The notes: generated from the letters alone by a model not told the origin. A DNA stretch of 6,265 bases from Chryseobacterium gleum (GCA_945903925.1 CAMDPJ010000134.1:1-6265), one strand, 5' to 3'; shown: positions 1 to 6,265, numbered from the stretch's first letter. Translations and numbers: made by a program.

Positions 1-695
1 CATGAAATTGATTTCAACCAATCTACATATTTATCAGCTGTTAAAGGATAAGCGTCCCATGATGCCTGAGAAAAACGGAAAGCGATATCGTCACTTAGTT
101 TATAGTTCTTCAACAATAATTTCAAATCGGGACAGTGCTCGTTTTGGTAGAGGTAGTTCGGACTTCTCCAATCTAAAACCTTGTCGGCACCTTCGGTAAG
201 CATTGTTTTATAGCCCATTTGATTTACCATCCAACCAATGTGGTTTGAGTAAATCAACTCTGTATTTCTAAACACTTTCGGTTTTTGTCCGAACAACTCT
301 TCAATCTTCGCCGCTTGTCTTTTCACCTGATTGGTAAACTCCTCCTGGCTAATCAATGCTGAGAGTGAGTGTGAGTAGGTTTCTGCTAAGAACTCTACAC
401 AGCCTGTAGCAGCTAATCTTTTAAAGCTATCTAACACATCGTGAGCGTACATTTCAAATTGATCTAAAGCAGTGCCCGAAATAGAGAAACTAACTTTGAA
501 TTCACCTTTGAACTCGTGAATCAAATCCAGTAAAAGTTGGTTCATTGGCAAGTAGCATTTGTCGGCCACTTTGCGCATTATTTCAAAATTGAACTTATCG
601 TCGAAATAATCATGATTTTTTGAGATATCAAAAAAACGATAATTTCTCAACCTCATAGGCTGATGCACCTGAAAATAAAAACACAACTTCTTCAT
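1..695 (-). CDS. GH57 α-amylase / 4-α-glucanotransferase-like protein, N-terminal 231 residues (3' end off window)
   Basis: Translating the minus strand from the ATG at 695-693 gives an open frame that runs off the left edge with 231 complete codons. The protein begins MKKLCFYFQVHQPMRL; the HQP triplet at residues 11-13 is the first conserved region of glycoside hydrolase family 57. Further motifs follow in family order: VEFLAETYSHSL (100-111), FRNTELIYS (142-150), whose E146 is the expected catalytic nucleophile, and LSDDIAFRFS (200-209), whose D202 or D203 should be the acid/base. GH57 enzymes act on α-1,4-glucans as amylases, glucanotransferases or branching enzymes; the visible part cannot tell these apart. 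There is no signal peptide, so it is probably cytoplasmic. The ATG shares one base with the TAA of the upstream glycosyltransferase (TAATG), which fixes the start and implies translational coupling. The preceding CAGG is at best a weak ribosome site. Family certain, exact activity not. Confidence 0.93.
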   Translation of the reverse strand, partial: MKKLCFYFQVHQPMRLRNYRFFDISKNHDYFDDKFNFEIMRKVADKCYLPMNQLLLDLIHEFKGEFKVSFSISGTALDQFEMYAHDVLDSFKRLAATGCVEFLAETYSHSLSALISQEEFTNQVKRQAAKIEELFGQKPKVFRNTELIYSNHIGWMVNQMGYKTMLTEGADKVLDWRSPNYLYQNEHCPDLKLLLKNYKLSDDIAFRFSQASWDAYPLTADKYVDWLKSIS

Positions 696-1975
696 TATCT
701 TACCTGCTTTAATGTTTCACTGTAAACTTCTTTAACTCTTAAGGAAGCGTATTCCCACTTCATACCTTCTACTTCTTTCCAACCTTCTTCTGCTAATGTT
801 TTTGAGATTTCTGGATAAGCCAACAAACCAATAATAGAATCGGCTAATTTGTTGATGTTCCAAAAATCAACTTTAATCACATATCTTAATACTTCGGCAA
901 CGCCTGATTGGTTTGAAATAATAACCGGACAACCAGAACGCATTGCTTCCAAGGGTGTAATACCAAATGGTTCAGATACCGATGGCATCACATAAACACT
1001 ACTCATACCGTACATTTTATCGGTTTCAGTAGAATTTAAAAATCCGGTAAAATGAAAGCGAGAACTCATTCTTAGTTCGGCTACTCTCTCCACCAATTTG
1101 AGATACATATCGCCGTGTCCCGCCATTACGAAATGAACATCGGGCATTACTTCTAATACTTTTTTGGCTGCTTCAACGAAGTAATCGGGACCTTTTTGAA
1201 AAGTAATTCTACCTAAGAAAGTAACTATTTGTTTGTCTAAAAGATTCTCTTTTTTGTACACTTTCTTCTCGCGCTGTTCAACTGCATTGTGCACTACCAC
1301 TATTTTATGTGGAGGAATACCATATCTATCAATTAAAATTCTACGAGTTAATCTGCTCACAGCAATAATGTTGTCGGCAGCTTCAAAACCGGCCTTCTCA
1401 ATATCATAAACCGATTGATTTACGTGTTCACCAGAGCGATCGAATTCGGTAGCGTGCACATGAACCACCAATGGTTTTCCGCTCACTTGTTTTGCTGCAA
1501 CACCCGCTTGGTAAGTCAACCAATCGTGCGCATGAATAACATCAAACTCATTGTCTTTAGCAATTTGCATTGCCACCAAAGCATATTGTTCAACTTCTCT
1601 AATTAAGTCTTTACCGTAATTACCAGAGAAAGCATACTTCACTTTATTTCCTTCTAAAACATGCTTCGATTCATTGCGCTCTTCTTGAGAAAAAATGAAA
1701 TCTTCGGGAGAAACATAGGGAACAATGGGAGAATTTATTTGGAGGTAATTTAATCTTTTCAAACTATTGATAATGGTTTGATCACCAAAATCTACTACCA
1801 CTTCATTGGCATCTACAAAACGAAATTTATCGTCTTCTCCGCCGTACAACTTAGGCACTACAAACAAAACATCTACTTTATTGTGGAGAAGTCCGCTTAC
1901 CATGCCGTAGCAGGCAGTACCCAAGCCTCCCGATATATGTGGGGGAAATTCCCAACCAAACATTAAAACCCGCAT
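695..1975 (-). CDS. GT4 glycosyltransferase, glycogen-synthase-like
   Basis: This 426-residue protein is a GT-B-fold retaining glycosyltransferase. The N-terminal domain opens with MRVLMFGWEFPPHISGGLG (1-19), the glycine-rich acceptor-side loop of starch/glycogen synthase-like enzymes, followed by HAHDWLT (148-154) and VHATEFDRSG (173-182). The C-terminal nucleotide-sugar domain shows GRITFQKGPD (255-264), whose R256 and K261 should contact the diphosphate, and SEPFGITPLEAM (334-345), an EX7E motif with E335 and E343. Length is normal for GT4 and shorter than classical GT5 GlgA (about 480). In Bacteroidota such proteins are usually annotated as glycosyltransferase or glycogen synthase, so the likely reaction is glucosyl transfer from UDP- or ADP-glucose to an α-glucan; donor and acceptor are inferred. 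No signal peptide or membrane segment. It overlaps the GH57 gene by one base, and a promoter-like site with a palindrome lies just upstream, suggesting the two genes form their own unit. The ATG is directly followed by the conserved motif, so the start is secure. Confidence 0.9.
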   Translation of the reverse strand: MRVLMFGWEFPPHISGGLGTACYGMVSGLLHNKVDVLFVVPKLYGGEDDKFRFVDANEVVVDFGDQTIINSLKRLNYLQINSPIVPYVSPEDFIFSQEERNESKHVLEGNKVKYAFSGNYGKDLIREVEQYALVAMQIAKDNEFDVIHAHDWLTYQAGVAAKQVSGKPLVVHVHATEFDRSGEHVNQSVYDIEKAGFEAADNIIAVSRLTRRILIDRYGIPPHKIVVVHNAVEQREKKVYKKENLLDKQIVTFLGRITFQKGPDYFVEAAKKVLEVMPDVHFVMAGHGDMYLKLVERVAELRMSSRFHFTGFLNSTETDKMYGMSSVYVMPSVSEPFGITPLEAMRSGCPVIISNQSGVAEVLRYVIKVDFWNINKLADSIIGLLAYPEISKTLAEEGWKEVEGMKWEYASLRVKEVYSETLKQVR

Positions 1976-1999
1976 CTACTTATAGTTAATGTTCTATTT

Positions 2000-2019
2000 T
2001 CAAAGTTAGCTAACTTTGA
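2000..2019. promoter_or_regulatory. Perfect 20-bp palindrome, candidate operator before the GT4 gene
   Basis: TCAAAGTTAGCTAACTTTGA is identical to its own reverse complement over all 20 bases, centred between 2009 and 2010. With no spare bases for a loop it suits a dimeric regulator binding site better than an RNA hairpin. It ends 25 bp before the GT4 start and completely covers the candidate -7 box, where a bound protein would block initiation. An imperfect half-site, TCAAAGCTAAT, lies at 2039-2049. The cognate regulator is not in the window. Confidence 0.5.
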
Positions 2020-2031
2020 GCATTGAACTAA
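2001..2031 (-). promoter_or_regulatory. Candidate Bacteroidota-type promoter for the GT4-GH57 pair
   Basis: On the minus strand TAACTTTG (2008 to 2001) matches the Bacteroidota -7 consensus TAnnTTTG exactly. Nineteen bases upstream lies TTAG (2031 to 2028), three of four bases of the TTTG -33 element at the usual spacing. Transcription would start near 1994-1997, giving a leader of about 20 bases before the GT4 ATG. A second exact -7 match, TAGCTTTG (2047 to 2040), sits further upstream but lacks a good -33 at 19 bases. These are the only two minus-strand TAnnTTTG matches in the gap. Short consensus matches occur by chance in AT-rich DNA, so this is a candidate only. Confidence 0.4.
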
Positions 2032-2141
2032 TTTATTGTCAAAGCTAATCTTTTTTTTTCGTTTCTCCTTAACATGAGATATTTATCATTGTATCTGCTA
2101 ATTATTGCATTTATATTTTTTAAAGGGTATCATTTTTGTTT

Positions 2142-2201
2142 AAAAAAAAAGGAGAAGGAATCCATTGACTAAAAAACTTTCTACACCCAGTCACCCTTCT
2201 C
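2142..2201 (-). terminator. Possible Rho-independent-like terminator after the debranching enzyme, alternative to the hairpin above
   Basis: In the minus-strand transcript GAGAAGG (2201 to 2195) can pair over 7 bp with CCTTCTC (2158 to 2152). One C later comes a run of nine T (2150 to 2142). The loop would be about 36 bases, long for an intrinsic terminator, so folding efficiency is doubtful. The same GAGAAG bases also form the right arm of the short hairpin at 2192-2217, so the two folds exclude each other. Confidence 0.28.
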
Positions 2202-2227
2202 TTTTGGAGAAGAGGTGGGGATGAAGC
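2177..2227. repeat. Imperfect hairpin resembling a dispersed Bacteroidota intergenic repeat
   Basis: CTTCTC (2196-2201) pairs with GAGAAG (2207-2212) around a five-base loop. After a bulged A at 2213, CACC (2192-2195) pairs with GGTG (2214-2217). The arms extend imperfectly into CTACACCCA on the left (2181-2189) and TGGGGATGAAG on the right (2216-2226). The pattern of C-rich arm, CTTCTC, short T/G loop, GAGAAG and TGGGGATGAAG is, from memory, like short palindromic elements found in many copies between genes in Bacteroidota genomes. It starts about 40 bp after the debranching-enzyme stop and could also protect or end that transcript. Copy number cannot be judged from one window. Confidence 0.5.
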
Positions 2228-2255
2228 CTAATTAAGTTTACAGGTGCAATTTCGG

Positions 2256-4217
2256 CTAATTAATCATCTCTTTGATTCTCAGTAATTCAGCCACGCTCCA
2301 AGCTTGAGAAATGGTGCCTGCCGCTTTGAAAGGCCCTTCAGCATTGTAAATCTCCGCTATTGAACCAACGCCATATTCAGTAAGAGCTTCTTCAAAATTA
2401 AGGTATATGTCAGTAACGAATTTCACTCCTTTCTCTCCATAAATTTTGAGATAAGCTTCACAAAAATGCCCCAACAACCAAGGCCAAACAATTCCCTGGT
2501 GATAAATTAAATCGCGTTCCTCTTGATTTCCACGGTAAATTCCTTTGTATTTATAATCATCCCGACTCAATGTTCTCAAACCTCTTGGTGTGAGCAAATG
2601 CTTTTCAACTACCTTCAAAATCGATTTTGCTGCGGCTCCTTCAATCAAAGGAAAAGGCAATGAGGTGGCGAAAATTTGATTCGGACGAATACTCCAATCA
2701 CTAAGAAGAGCTTGAGATGCGAGATTTGAGATTTGTATATCTTTATGGATACAATCCGCGAGATAGCCTTTTTCTTCGCTATAAAATTTAGCTTTAAAAG
2801 ATTTCTTAATTAAGGCAGGAAGCTTAGTCCATTTTTTCACAAACTCTTTGTCTTCTGCATCCGTTGCCAATTCTAATGAAAAACAAATGGAATTGTACCA
2901 CAAGGCATTTAAATCAACTGCATATCCGCCGCGAGGTGTAACGGGCTTTCCATCTACCATGGCATCCATCCATGTAAGCGCAACATCTTCTTGTCCGCCC
3001 CATAGCAAGCCATCTTCAGTCATGTGAATGTTATACCAAGTTCCTTTTCTATAACTCTCTAAAATCTCCTTAATTCCGGCACCAAACTCCAACCACAAAC
3101 CTTTTGTATTTTTGTTATGTGCTGCGTATTTCTGCAAAGACCAAAAAAACCAAAGCGATGCATCGGCCGAGTTGTAGCGCGCCTCTTCCCCTGCGCCAAT
3201 ATTAGAGAGTAATCCATCTTGCAAATCTTGTAGCATGGAATCCATTACCGACTTAAAAACCTCTGGTTTATTTCTGCTCAAAGTCAATCCAGGCAATGAA
3301 ATAAAAGTGTCTCTACCCCATCTTCCAAACCAGTGAAAGCCAGCTGTGATCTCCGTTCCTTTTTTCGTTTTAGAGATGAATTGTGCAGCAGAAATATCTA
3401 AAGCCGATTCGAAATTGGTAATTTTCTTTCTCGTTTTTAATTCAGATGCAAACAAATCTTTCAATTGAGAAGGCAGCATTTCTGACGTGCCTACAGAAAA
3501 AACAATTTCTTCTTTTGGATGCATCAAGATAGAAAAATAGCCAGGCGAAAGTAAATCTTCTTTAAATTCGTAGCCTCTGTCTAACTCGCGCAAATACTCA
3601 TTGTCGCAGTTCCATTCTAAAGTCGGCATGAAATGCGCCTCCTTAGAAACCTGAAAATTCAACAAATCGAAATCGCGGTACATTTGGTAGCTCACTCCGT
3701 TTTCAATGTTGTTTACATCGTGGTTAATTCTACCTACTTTACCTACAGAATGGTAATTTCTAAAAGCGGTGAAAGGCTCTAGTTTAAGTTGAACATTTTC
3801 TTTTCCTTGCAAATAAGTGTAGCGAATAAGTAAACGATTTTCATTCTGTACCAAGAGCAACTCCTTCTTTAGTTTCATATCTCCCAGCTCATAAATCCAA
3901 GTCGGAATTTTTTCTAGTTCAAATTCTTTCATCAAGTTAAAACCTTGTGGATACACAAGGCCCGTATATTGATGAGTTCCTAAGTAAAAATGATGCTGAT
4001 TGTAGTTGATTGACTCATCTAAAGCAGCTAACATTACATAGCAAGAATCATCAATGTAAGGCTGGCGTACAACCAACATTCCATGATACTTGCGAGTATT
4101 ACATAAAGAAATTGTAGAACTCGAATAGGCTCCGATCTCGTTGGCCTCTATAAATTCTCTGTGAAAAGAAAATTCGTGATTTGCTAACTGCTTTTTATTC
4201 AAAGAAAGATAGCTCAC
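2256..4217 (-). CDS. Amylo-α-1,6-glucosidase, glycogen debranching enzyme (GH133-type)
   Basis: The 653-residue protein has the two-domain layout of bacterial debranching enzymes. The N-terminal GDE_N part (about 15-255) carries NEIGAYSSSTISLCNTRKYH (26-45), matching the family's N-G-G-Y-A-S-S-T...N-T-R-R-Y-H-G pattern. The C-terminal (α/α)6 GDE_C part (about 270-650) shows FHWFGRWGRDTFISLPGL (294-311), YNSADASLWF (348-357), TWMDAM (415-420), VTPRGGYAVDLNALW (426-440), GLRTLSRDD (546-554) and YHQGIVWPWLLG (572-583). By comparison with eukaryotic debranching enzymes D418 of WMD should be the general acid and E622 of AEIYNAE the base; that assignment is inferred. It should remove α-1,6-linked glucosyl residues from glycogen or limit dextrin in the cytoplasm; no signal peptide is seen. 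The start is GTG (4217-4215), sharing one base with the TAG of the small upstream gene. An in-frame TAA at 4223-4221 and the lack of an early ATG leave no better start. Confidence 0.93.
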   Translation of the reverse strand: MSYLSLNKKQLANHEFSFHREFIEANEIGAYSSSTISLCNTRKYHGMLVVRQPYIDDSCYVMLAALDESINYNQHHFYLGTHQYTGLVYPQGFNLMKEFELEKIPTWIYELGDMKLKKELLLVQNENRLLIRYTYLQGKENVQLKLEPFTAFRNYHSVGKVGRINHDVNNIENGVSYQMYRDFDLLNFQVSKEAHFMPTLEWNCDNEYLRELDRGYEFKEDLLSPGYFSILMHPKEEIVFSVGTSEMLPSQLKDLFASELKTRKKITNFESALDISAAQFISKTKKGTEITAGFHWFGRWGRDTFISLPGLTLSRNKPEVFKSVMDSMLQDLQDGLLSNIGAGEEARYNSADASLWFFWSLQKYAAHNKNTKGLWLEFGAGIKEILESYRKGTWYNIHMTEDGLLWGGQEDVALTWMDAMVDGKPVTPRGGYAVDLNALWYNSICFSLELATDAEDKEFVKKWTKLPALIKKSFKAKFYSEEKGYLADCIHKDIQISNLASQALLSDWSIRPNQIFATSLPFPLIEGAAAKSILKVVEKHLLTPRGLRTLSRDDYKYKGIYRGNQEERDLIYHQGIVWPWLLGHFCEAYLKIYGEKGVKFVTDIYLNFEEALTEYGVGSIAEIYNAEGPFKAAGTISQAWSVAELLRIKEMIN

Positions 4218-4411
4218 TACTTACTCAATTCTTTTTCGGCTTGTTGCCAGTTTTGTTCTGCCGATTGAGATCCTCCGTTGCTTGCATAAATTTCGAAAGC
4301 ACGTTGTTGAATGTCTGCATAAGTAACGATAGGCGTTTGTTTTTTAGCGCTTACTTTTTTTGCTGCAGGTTTCGTTTCTGCTTTTTCTGTTGTTGCTTTT
4401 TTTGCTGCCAT
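4217..4411 (-). CDS. DUF2934-like small protein with Lys/Ala-rich N-terminus
   Basis: This encodes 64 residues. Residues 1-26 are low-complexity and basic (MAAKKATTEKAETKPAAKKV then SAKK), with eight lysines and seven alanines in the first 24, like histone-H1-type tails. Residues 31-62 look like the short DUF2934 domain: YADIQQRAFEIYASNGG, a spacer, then NWQQAEKEL, matching that family's A-Y-E-x-Y...G...W-x-x-A-E-x-E-L pattern. The biochemical role of DUF2934 is not known to me. The gene starts 28 bp after the glucosidase stop and its TAG overlaps the GTG of the debranching enzyme, so it is co-transcribed and its translation probably feeds debranching-enzyme initiation. Being small, basic-tailed and soluble, it could bind nucleic acid or an acidic partner, or act as an adaptor for the neighbouring enzymes; this is speculation. 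That it is a real gene is supported by the domain match and exact packing. Confidence 0.82.
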   Translation of the reverse strand: MAAKKATTEKAETKPAAKKVSAKKQTPIVTYADIQQRAFEIYASNGGSQSAEQNWQQAEKELSK

Positions 4412-4439
4412 ATTTTCCAGTTTTAATGTATGTTAGTTA

Positions 4440-6265
4440 TTACTGATACTTGCTAATTAGCTTGGCCACAATACCGGTCCAACCTGTTTGGTGACTCGCC
4501 CCCATCCCTCTTGAATTGTCACCATGAAAATACTCATAGAACAAAACCAAGTCTTTAAAATGTTCGTCTTTGTAGAGTTCTTCATTGTTGTTTACCGGAC
4601 GGTTACCGTCTTCATCCAACGTGAATATAGAAATCAAACGCTTAAACAACTCATTCGCTATTTCATCTAAATTCATCTCCACGCCCGATCCTGTTGGAAA
4701 CTCTAACTTCAAACTATCGCCATAATATTTATGGTATTCTCTCAATGATTCAATGAGTAAATAATTGGTTGGCATCCAAACCGGACCCCTCCAATTGGAG
4801 TTACCTCCGAACATACCGCTTGATGATTCACCTGGCTGATAATCGATGCAATACTCTCCTCCTTCTATATTAATACAATAAGCTTTTTTGTGCCGCTTCG
4901 ATAACGAGCGAATACCGCCCGGCGCTAAGAATTCACTCTCATCAAGCATCAATTTAATCAACTTAATCATTCTGTCTTTTGGAATGAGGGAGAACAGCAC
5001 ATCTTCGTCTTCATTGTACTTTTCTATCGCCAAATATTTACCTTCTTTTATTCTGTCTTTAGAAAACCAATTCAAACGTTTTTTGAATCCAGGAATATCC
5101 TTCATCGTCTCTTTATGAATCAAAATAGTGGCATACAAAGGCGACAATCCCACCAAAGAGTGAATCTTTAATTGCACGAATTTTCTACCCGGCAATTTCA
5201 ATACATCGTAATAGAAACCATCTTCTTCATCCCATGCACCAATCCAATCTTTATTGGCTTTGTTCAACGACTCGGAGATATACACGAAGTGCTCAAAAAA
5301 CTTGGTAGCCACATCTTCAAAAGAAGAATCGTACTCACAAATTTTAATAGCCATCTTCATCATATTCAAAGAGTACATGGCCATCCAGCTTGTTCCATCG
5401 GCTTGCTCTAAAGTTCCACCGCCTGGCAACTCACTGCTTCTATCAAACACGCCAATATTATCTAAACCTAGGAAACCACCTTCGAAAAGATTTTTTCCTT
5501 TGGCATCTTTTCTATTTACCCACCACGTGAAGTTAATTAAGAGTTTATGAAAAATCTTTTTCAAGAATTTCACATCAGCTCTACCGTAATGCTTCTTTTC
5601 TGTTTCGTAAATTTTAATGGCAGCCCATGCTTGTACTGGCGGATTAACATCACCAAAAGCCCACTCGTAGGCCGGTATTTGTCCGTTTGGCGCCATGTAC
5701 CACTCACGTGTGATAATAATCAACTGTTTCTTAGCAAACTCGGGGTCGAGCATAGCCAAAGGTACACAATGAAAAGACAAATCCCACGACGCATACCATG
5801 GGTACTCCCATTTATCGGGCATGGAAATAATGTCTTCATTTTGTAAAGTTTTCCAGTTTTTGTTTCTCCCCTTCTTTCTCGATTCTGGCGGCACTAGCTG
5901 TCCGGGATCACCTTCTAACCAACGCTCCACATCATAGCAGTAATATTGCTTAGTCCACAACATACCAGCAAAACCCTGACGCTGAATATTCTTTAAATCG
6001 GCACTTGCCGTTTTAGGCACAAACTTATCGTAGAATGAATCGGCTTCTTGAATTCTCTTTTTGAAAATTGCTTCGAACTCGTCACCAAAAGGATTGGTTT
6101 TGGTTTCGGCGTTTGTCAGTTTTAAATAGAAAACCTCTTTGCCTTCTCCTGCGATATTTCGCTTGTACATAGGAGAAACCTTGGTGCCGAAATTATGGTT
6201 TTCAAAAATCTTAAAATCGTTTTTCACCACCGCATCATTAATAGCATCTTTGATGTAAGGGGTAG
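4440..6265 (-). CDS. MGH1/GH63-like glucosidase, C-terminal 607 residues (5' end off window)
   Basis: The minus-strand frame is open to the right edge and ends in tandem TAA stops. The GTG at 6230 is internal: upstream codons continue in frame as TPYIKDAINDAV, which also fits the family. Numbering from the first complete codon, the (α/α)6 catalytic domain shows GMLWTKQYY (100-108), WEYPWYASWDLSFH (152-165), NFTWWVNRKD (244-253), GGFLGLDNIGVFDRS (262-276), GGNSNWRGPVWMP (486-498), EYFHGDNSRGMGASHQTGW (577-595) and GWTG. These are hallmarks of the large bacterial glucosidases related to GH63 and to mannosylglycerate/glucosylglycerate hydrolases. D161 of WYASWD is the probable acid and E577 of EYFHGD the probable base, by analogy. 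Full-length members are, from memory, about 850-900 residues, so roughly a third is missing. The substrate is uncertain: an α-glucoside or small glucosylated solute. It is the first visible gene of the block; its promoter is outside the window. Confidence 0.9.
   Translation of the reverse strand, partial: TPYIKDAINDAVVKNDFKIFENHNFGTKVSPMYKRNIAGEGKEVFYLKLTNAETKTNPFGDEFEAIFKKRIQEADSFYDKFVPKTASADLKNIQRQGFAGMLWTKQYYCYDVERWLEGDPGQLVPPESRKKGRNKNWKTLQNEDIISMPDKWEYPWYASWDLSFHCVPLAMLDPEFAKKQLIIITREWYMAPNGQIPAYEWAFGDVNPPVQAWAAIKIYETEKKHYGRADVKFLKKIFHKLLINFTWWVNRKDAKGKNLFEGGFLGLDNIGVFDRSSELPGGGTLEQADGTSWMAMYSLNMMKMAIKICEYDSSFEDVATKFFEHFVYISESLNKANKDWIGAWDEEDGFYYDVLKLPGRKFVQLKIHSLVGLSPLYATILIHKETMKDIPGFKKRLNWFSKDRIKEGKYLAIEKYNEDEDVLFSLIPKDRMIKLIKLMLDESEFLAPGGIRSLSKRHKKAYCINIEGGEYCIDYQPGESSSGMFGGNSNWRGPVWMPTNYLLIESLREYHKYYGDSLKLEFPTGSGVEMNLDEIANELFKRLISIFTLDEDGNRPVNNNEELYKDEHFKDLVLFYEYFHGDNSRGMGASHQTGWTGIVAKLISKYQ

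Larger units (their letters stand above)
1976..2255. other. 280-bp intergenic gap inside the α-glucan cluster
   Basis: This is the only sizeable non-coding stretch and it separates the debranching enzyme from the GT4 gene, while neighbours elsewhere overlap or sit within 28 bp. It is very AT-rich with two 9-base homopolymer tracts, T9 at 2051-2059 and A9 at 2142-2150 on the plus strand. It holds a hairpin close to the debranching-enzyme stop, a possible second terminator-like fold, and a promoter-like site with a perfect palindrome close to the GT4 start. No convincing gene is present: the best minus-strand micro-ORF has 15 codons (2075 to 2028) and no recognisable features. Confidence 0.85.

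Noticed and set aside
2..199. 65-codon plus-strand ORF at the left edge
   Set aside because: It lies antisense inside the GH57 gene, whose minus-strand reading carries the HQP, NTEL and SDD motifs; the plus-strand product resembles nothing.
1415..1966. Two plus-strand ORFs of 62-63 codons within the GT4 gene
   Set aside because: They are antisense shadows over conserved GT4 motifs, with no independent evidence of coding.
2028..2075. Minus-strand 15-codon micro-ORF (MLRRNEKKRLALTIN) upstream of GT4 as a leader peptide
   Set aside because: It has no ribosome site, no run of a regulatory amino acid and no linked terminator; it partly reads through the A9 tract and is expected by chance.
4181..4426. 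81-codon plus-strand ORF rich in Phe and Cys
   Set aside because: It is the antisense of the Lys/Ala-rich DUF2934 gene; AAA/AAG and GCA codons read backwards give Phe/Cys runs, a composition artefact.
4888..5846. Several plus-strand ORFs of 76-99 codons within the glucosidase gene
   Set aside because: They overlap one another and lie opposite highly conserved catalytic motifs; none has a recognisable domain or a spaced start signal.
6228..6230. GTG at 6230 as the start of the glucosidase
   Set aside because: The frame stays open to the window edge and the upstream residues TPYIKDAINDAV fit the family, so the GTG is internal and the gene is cut by the edge.
1..6265. Mobile elements, CRISPR arrays, tRNA or rRNA genes, defence or toxin modules
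   Set aside because: Coding density by metabolic genes is nearly complete, and no transposase motifs, spaced direct repeats or cloverleaf-like segments were seen.

Overview
The window reads as a piece of an α-glucan (glycogen/maltodextrin) metabolism cluster from a member of the Bacteroidota. The evidence is the AT-rich composition (about 40% GC by eye), starts without clear Shine-Dalgarno sequences, TAnnTTTG-type promoter boxes in the one sizeable gap, and protein types typical of that phylum. No marker gene narrows this further.

All five genes lie on the minus strand, so transcription runs from high to low coordinates. In that order: (1) the C-terminal ~607 residues of a large MGH1/GH63-like glucosidase, its start lost beyond the right edge; (2) a 64-residue DUF2934-like protein with a Lys/Ala-rich N-terminus; (3) a GDE_N + GDE_C amylo-α-1,6-glucosidase (GH133-type debranching enzyme) starting at GTG; (4) after a 280-bp gap, a GT4 glycosyltransferase resembling Bacteroidota glycogen-synthase-like enzymes; (5) the first 231 residues of a GH57 α-amylase/glucanotransferase-like protein, cut by the left edge. 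Genes 2/3 and 4/5 each overlap by one base (TAG/GTG and TAA/ATG), and genes 1/2 are 28 bp apart. The cluster therefore forms two tightly packed blocks separated by the gap.

The gap carries most of the non-coding signal. It has an imperfect hairpin just after the debranching-enzyme stop that resembles a dispersed Bacteroidota intergenic repeat. It has a possible alternative hairpin ending in a 9-T tract, and a perfect 20-bp palindrome overlapping a promoter-like -7 box 25 bp before the GT4 start. The likely meaning is that the two blocks can be expressed separately, the GT4-GH57 pair having its own promoter.

Functionally (inference from families): GT4 would extend or build α-1,4-glucan, GH57 would rearrange or cleave it, the debranching enzyme would remove α-1,6 branches, and the MGH1-type glucosidase would release glucose from a glucoside not identifiable here. 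None of the four enzymes has an obvious signal peptide where its N-terminus is visible, so cytoplasmic storage-glucan turnover fits better than import-coupled polysaccharide degradation. I found no mobile element, CRISPR array, tRNA or rRNA. The enzymes belong to known families; the less described parts are the small DUF2934 protein inside the operon and the regulatory architecture of the gap.
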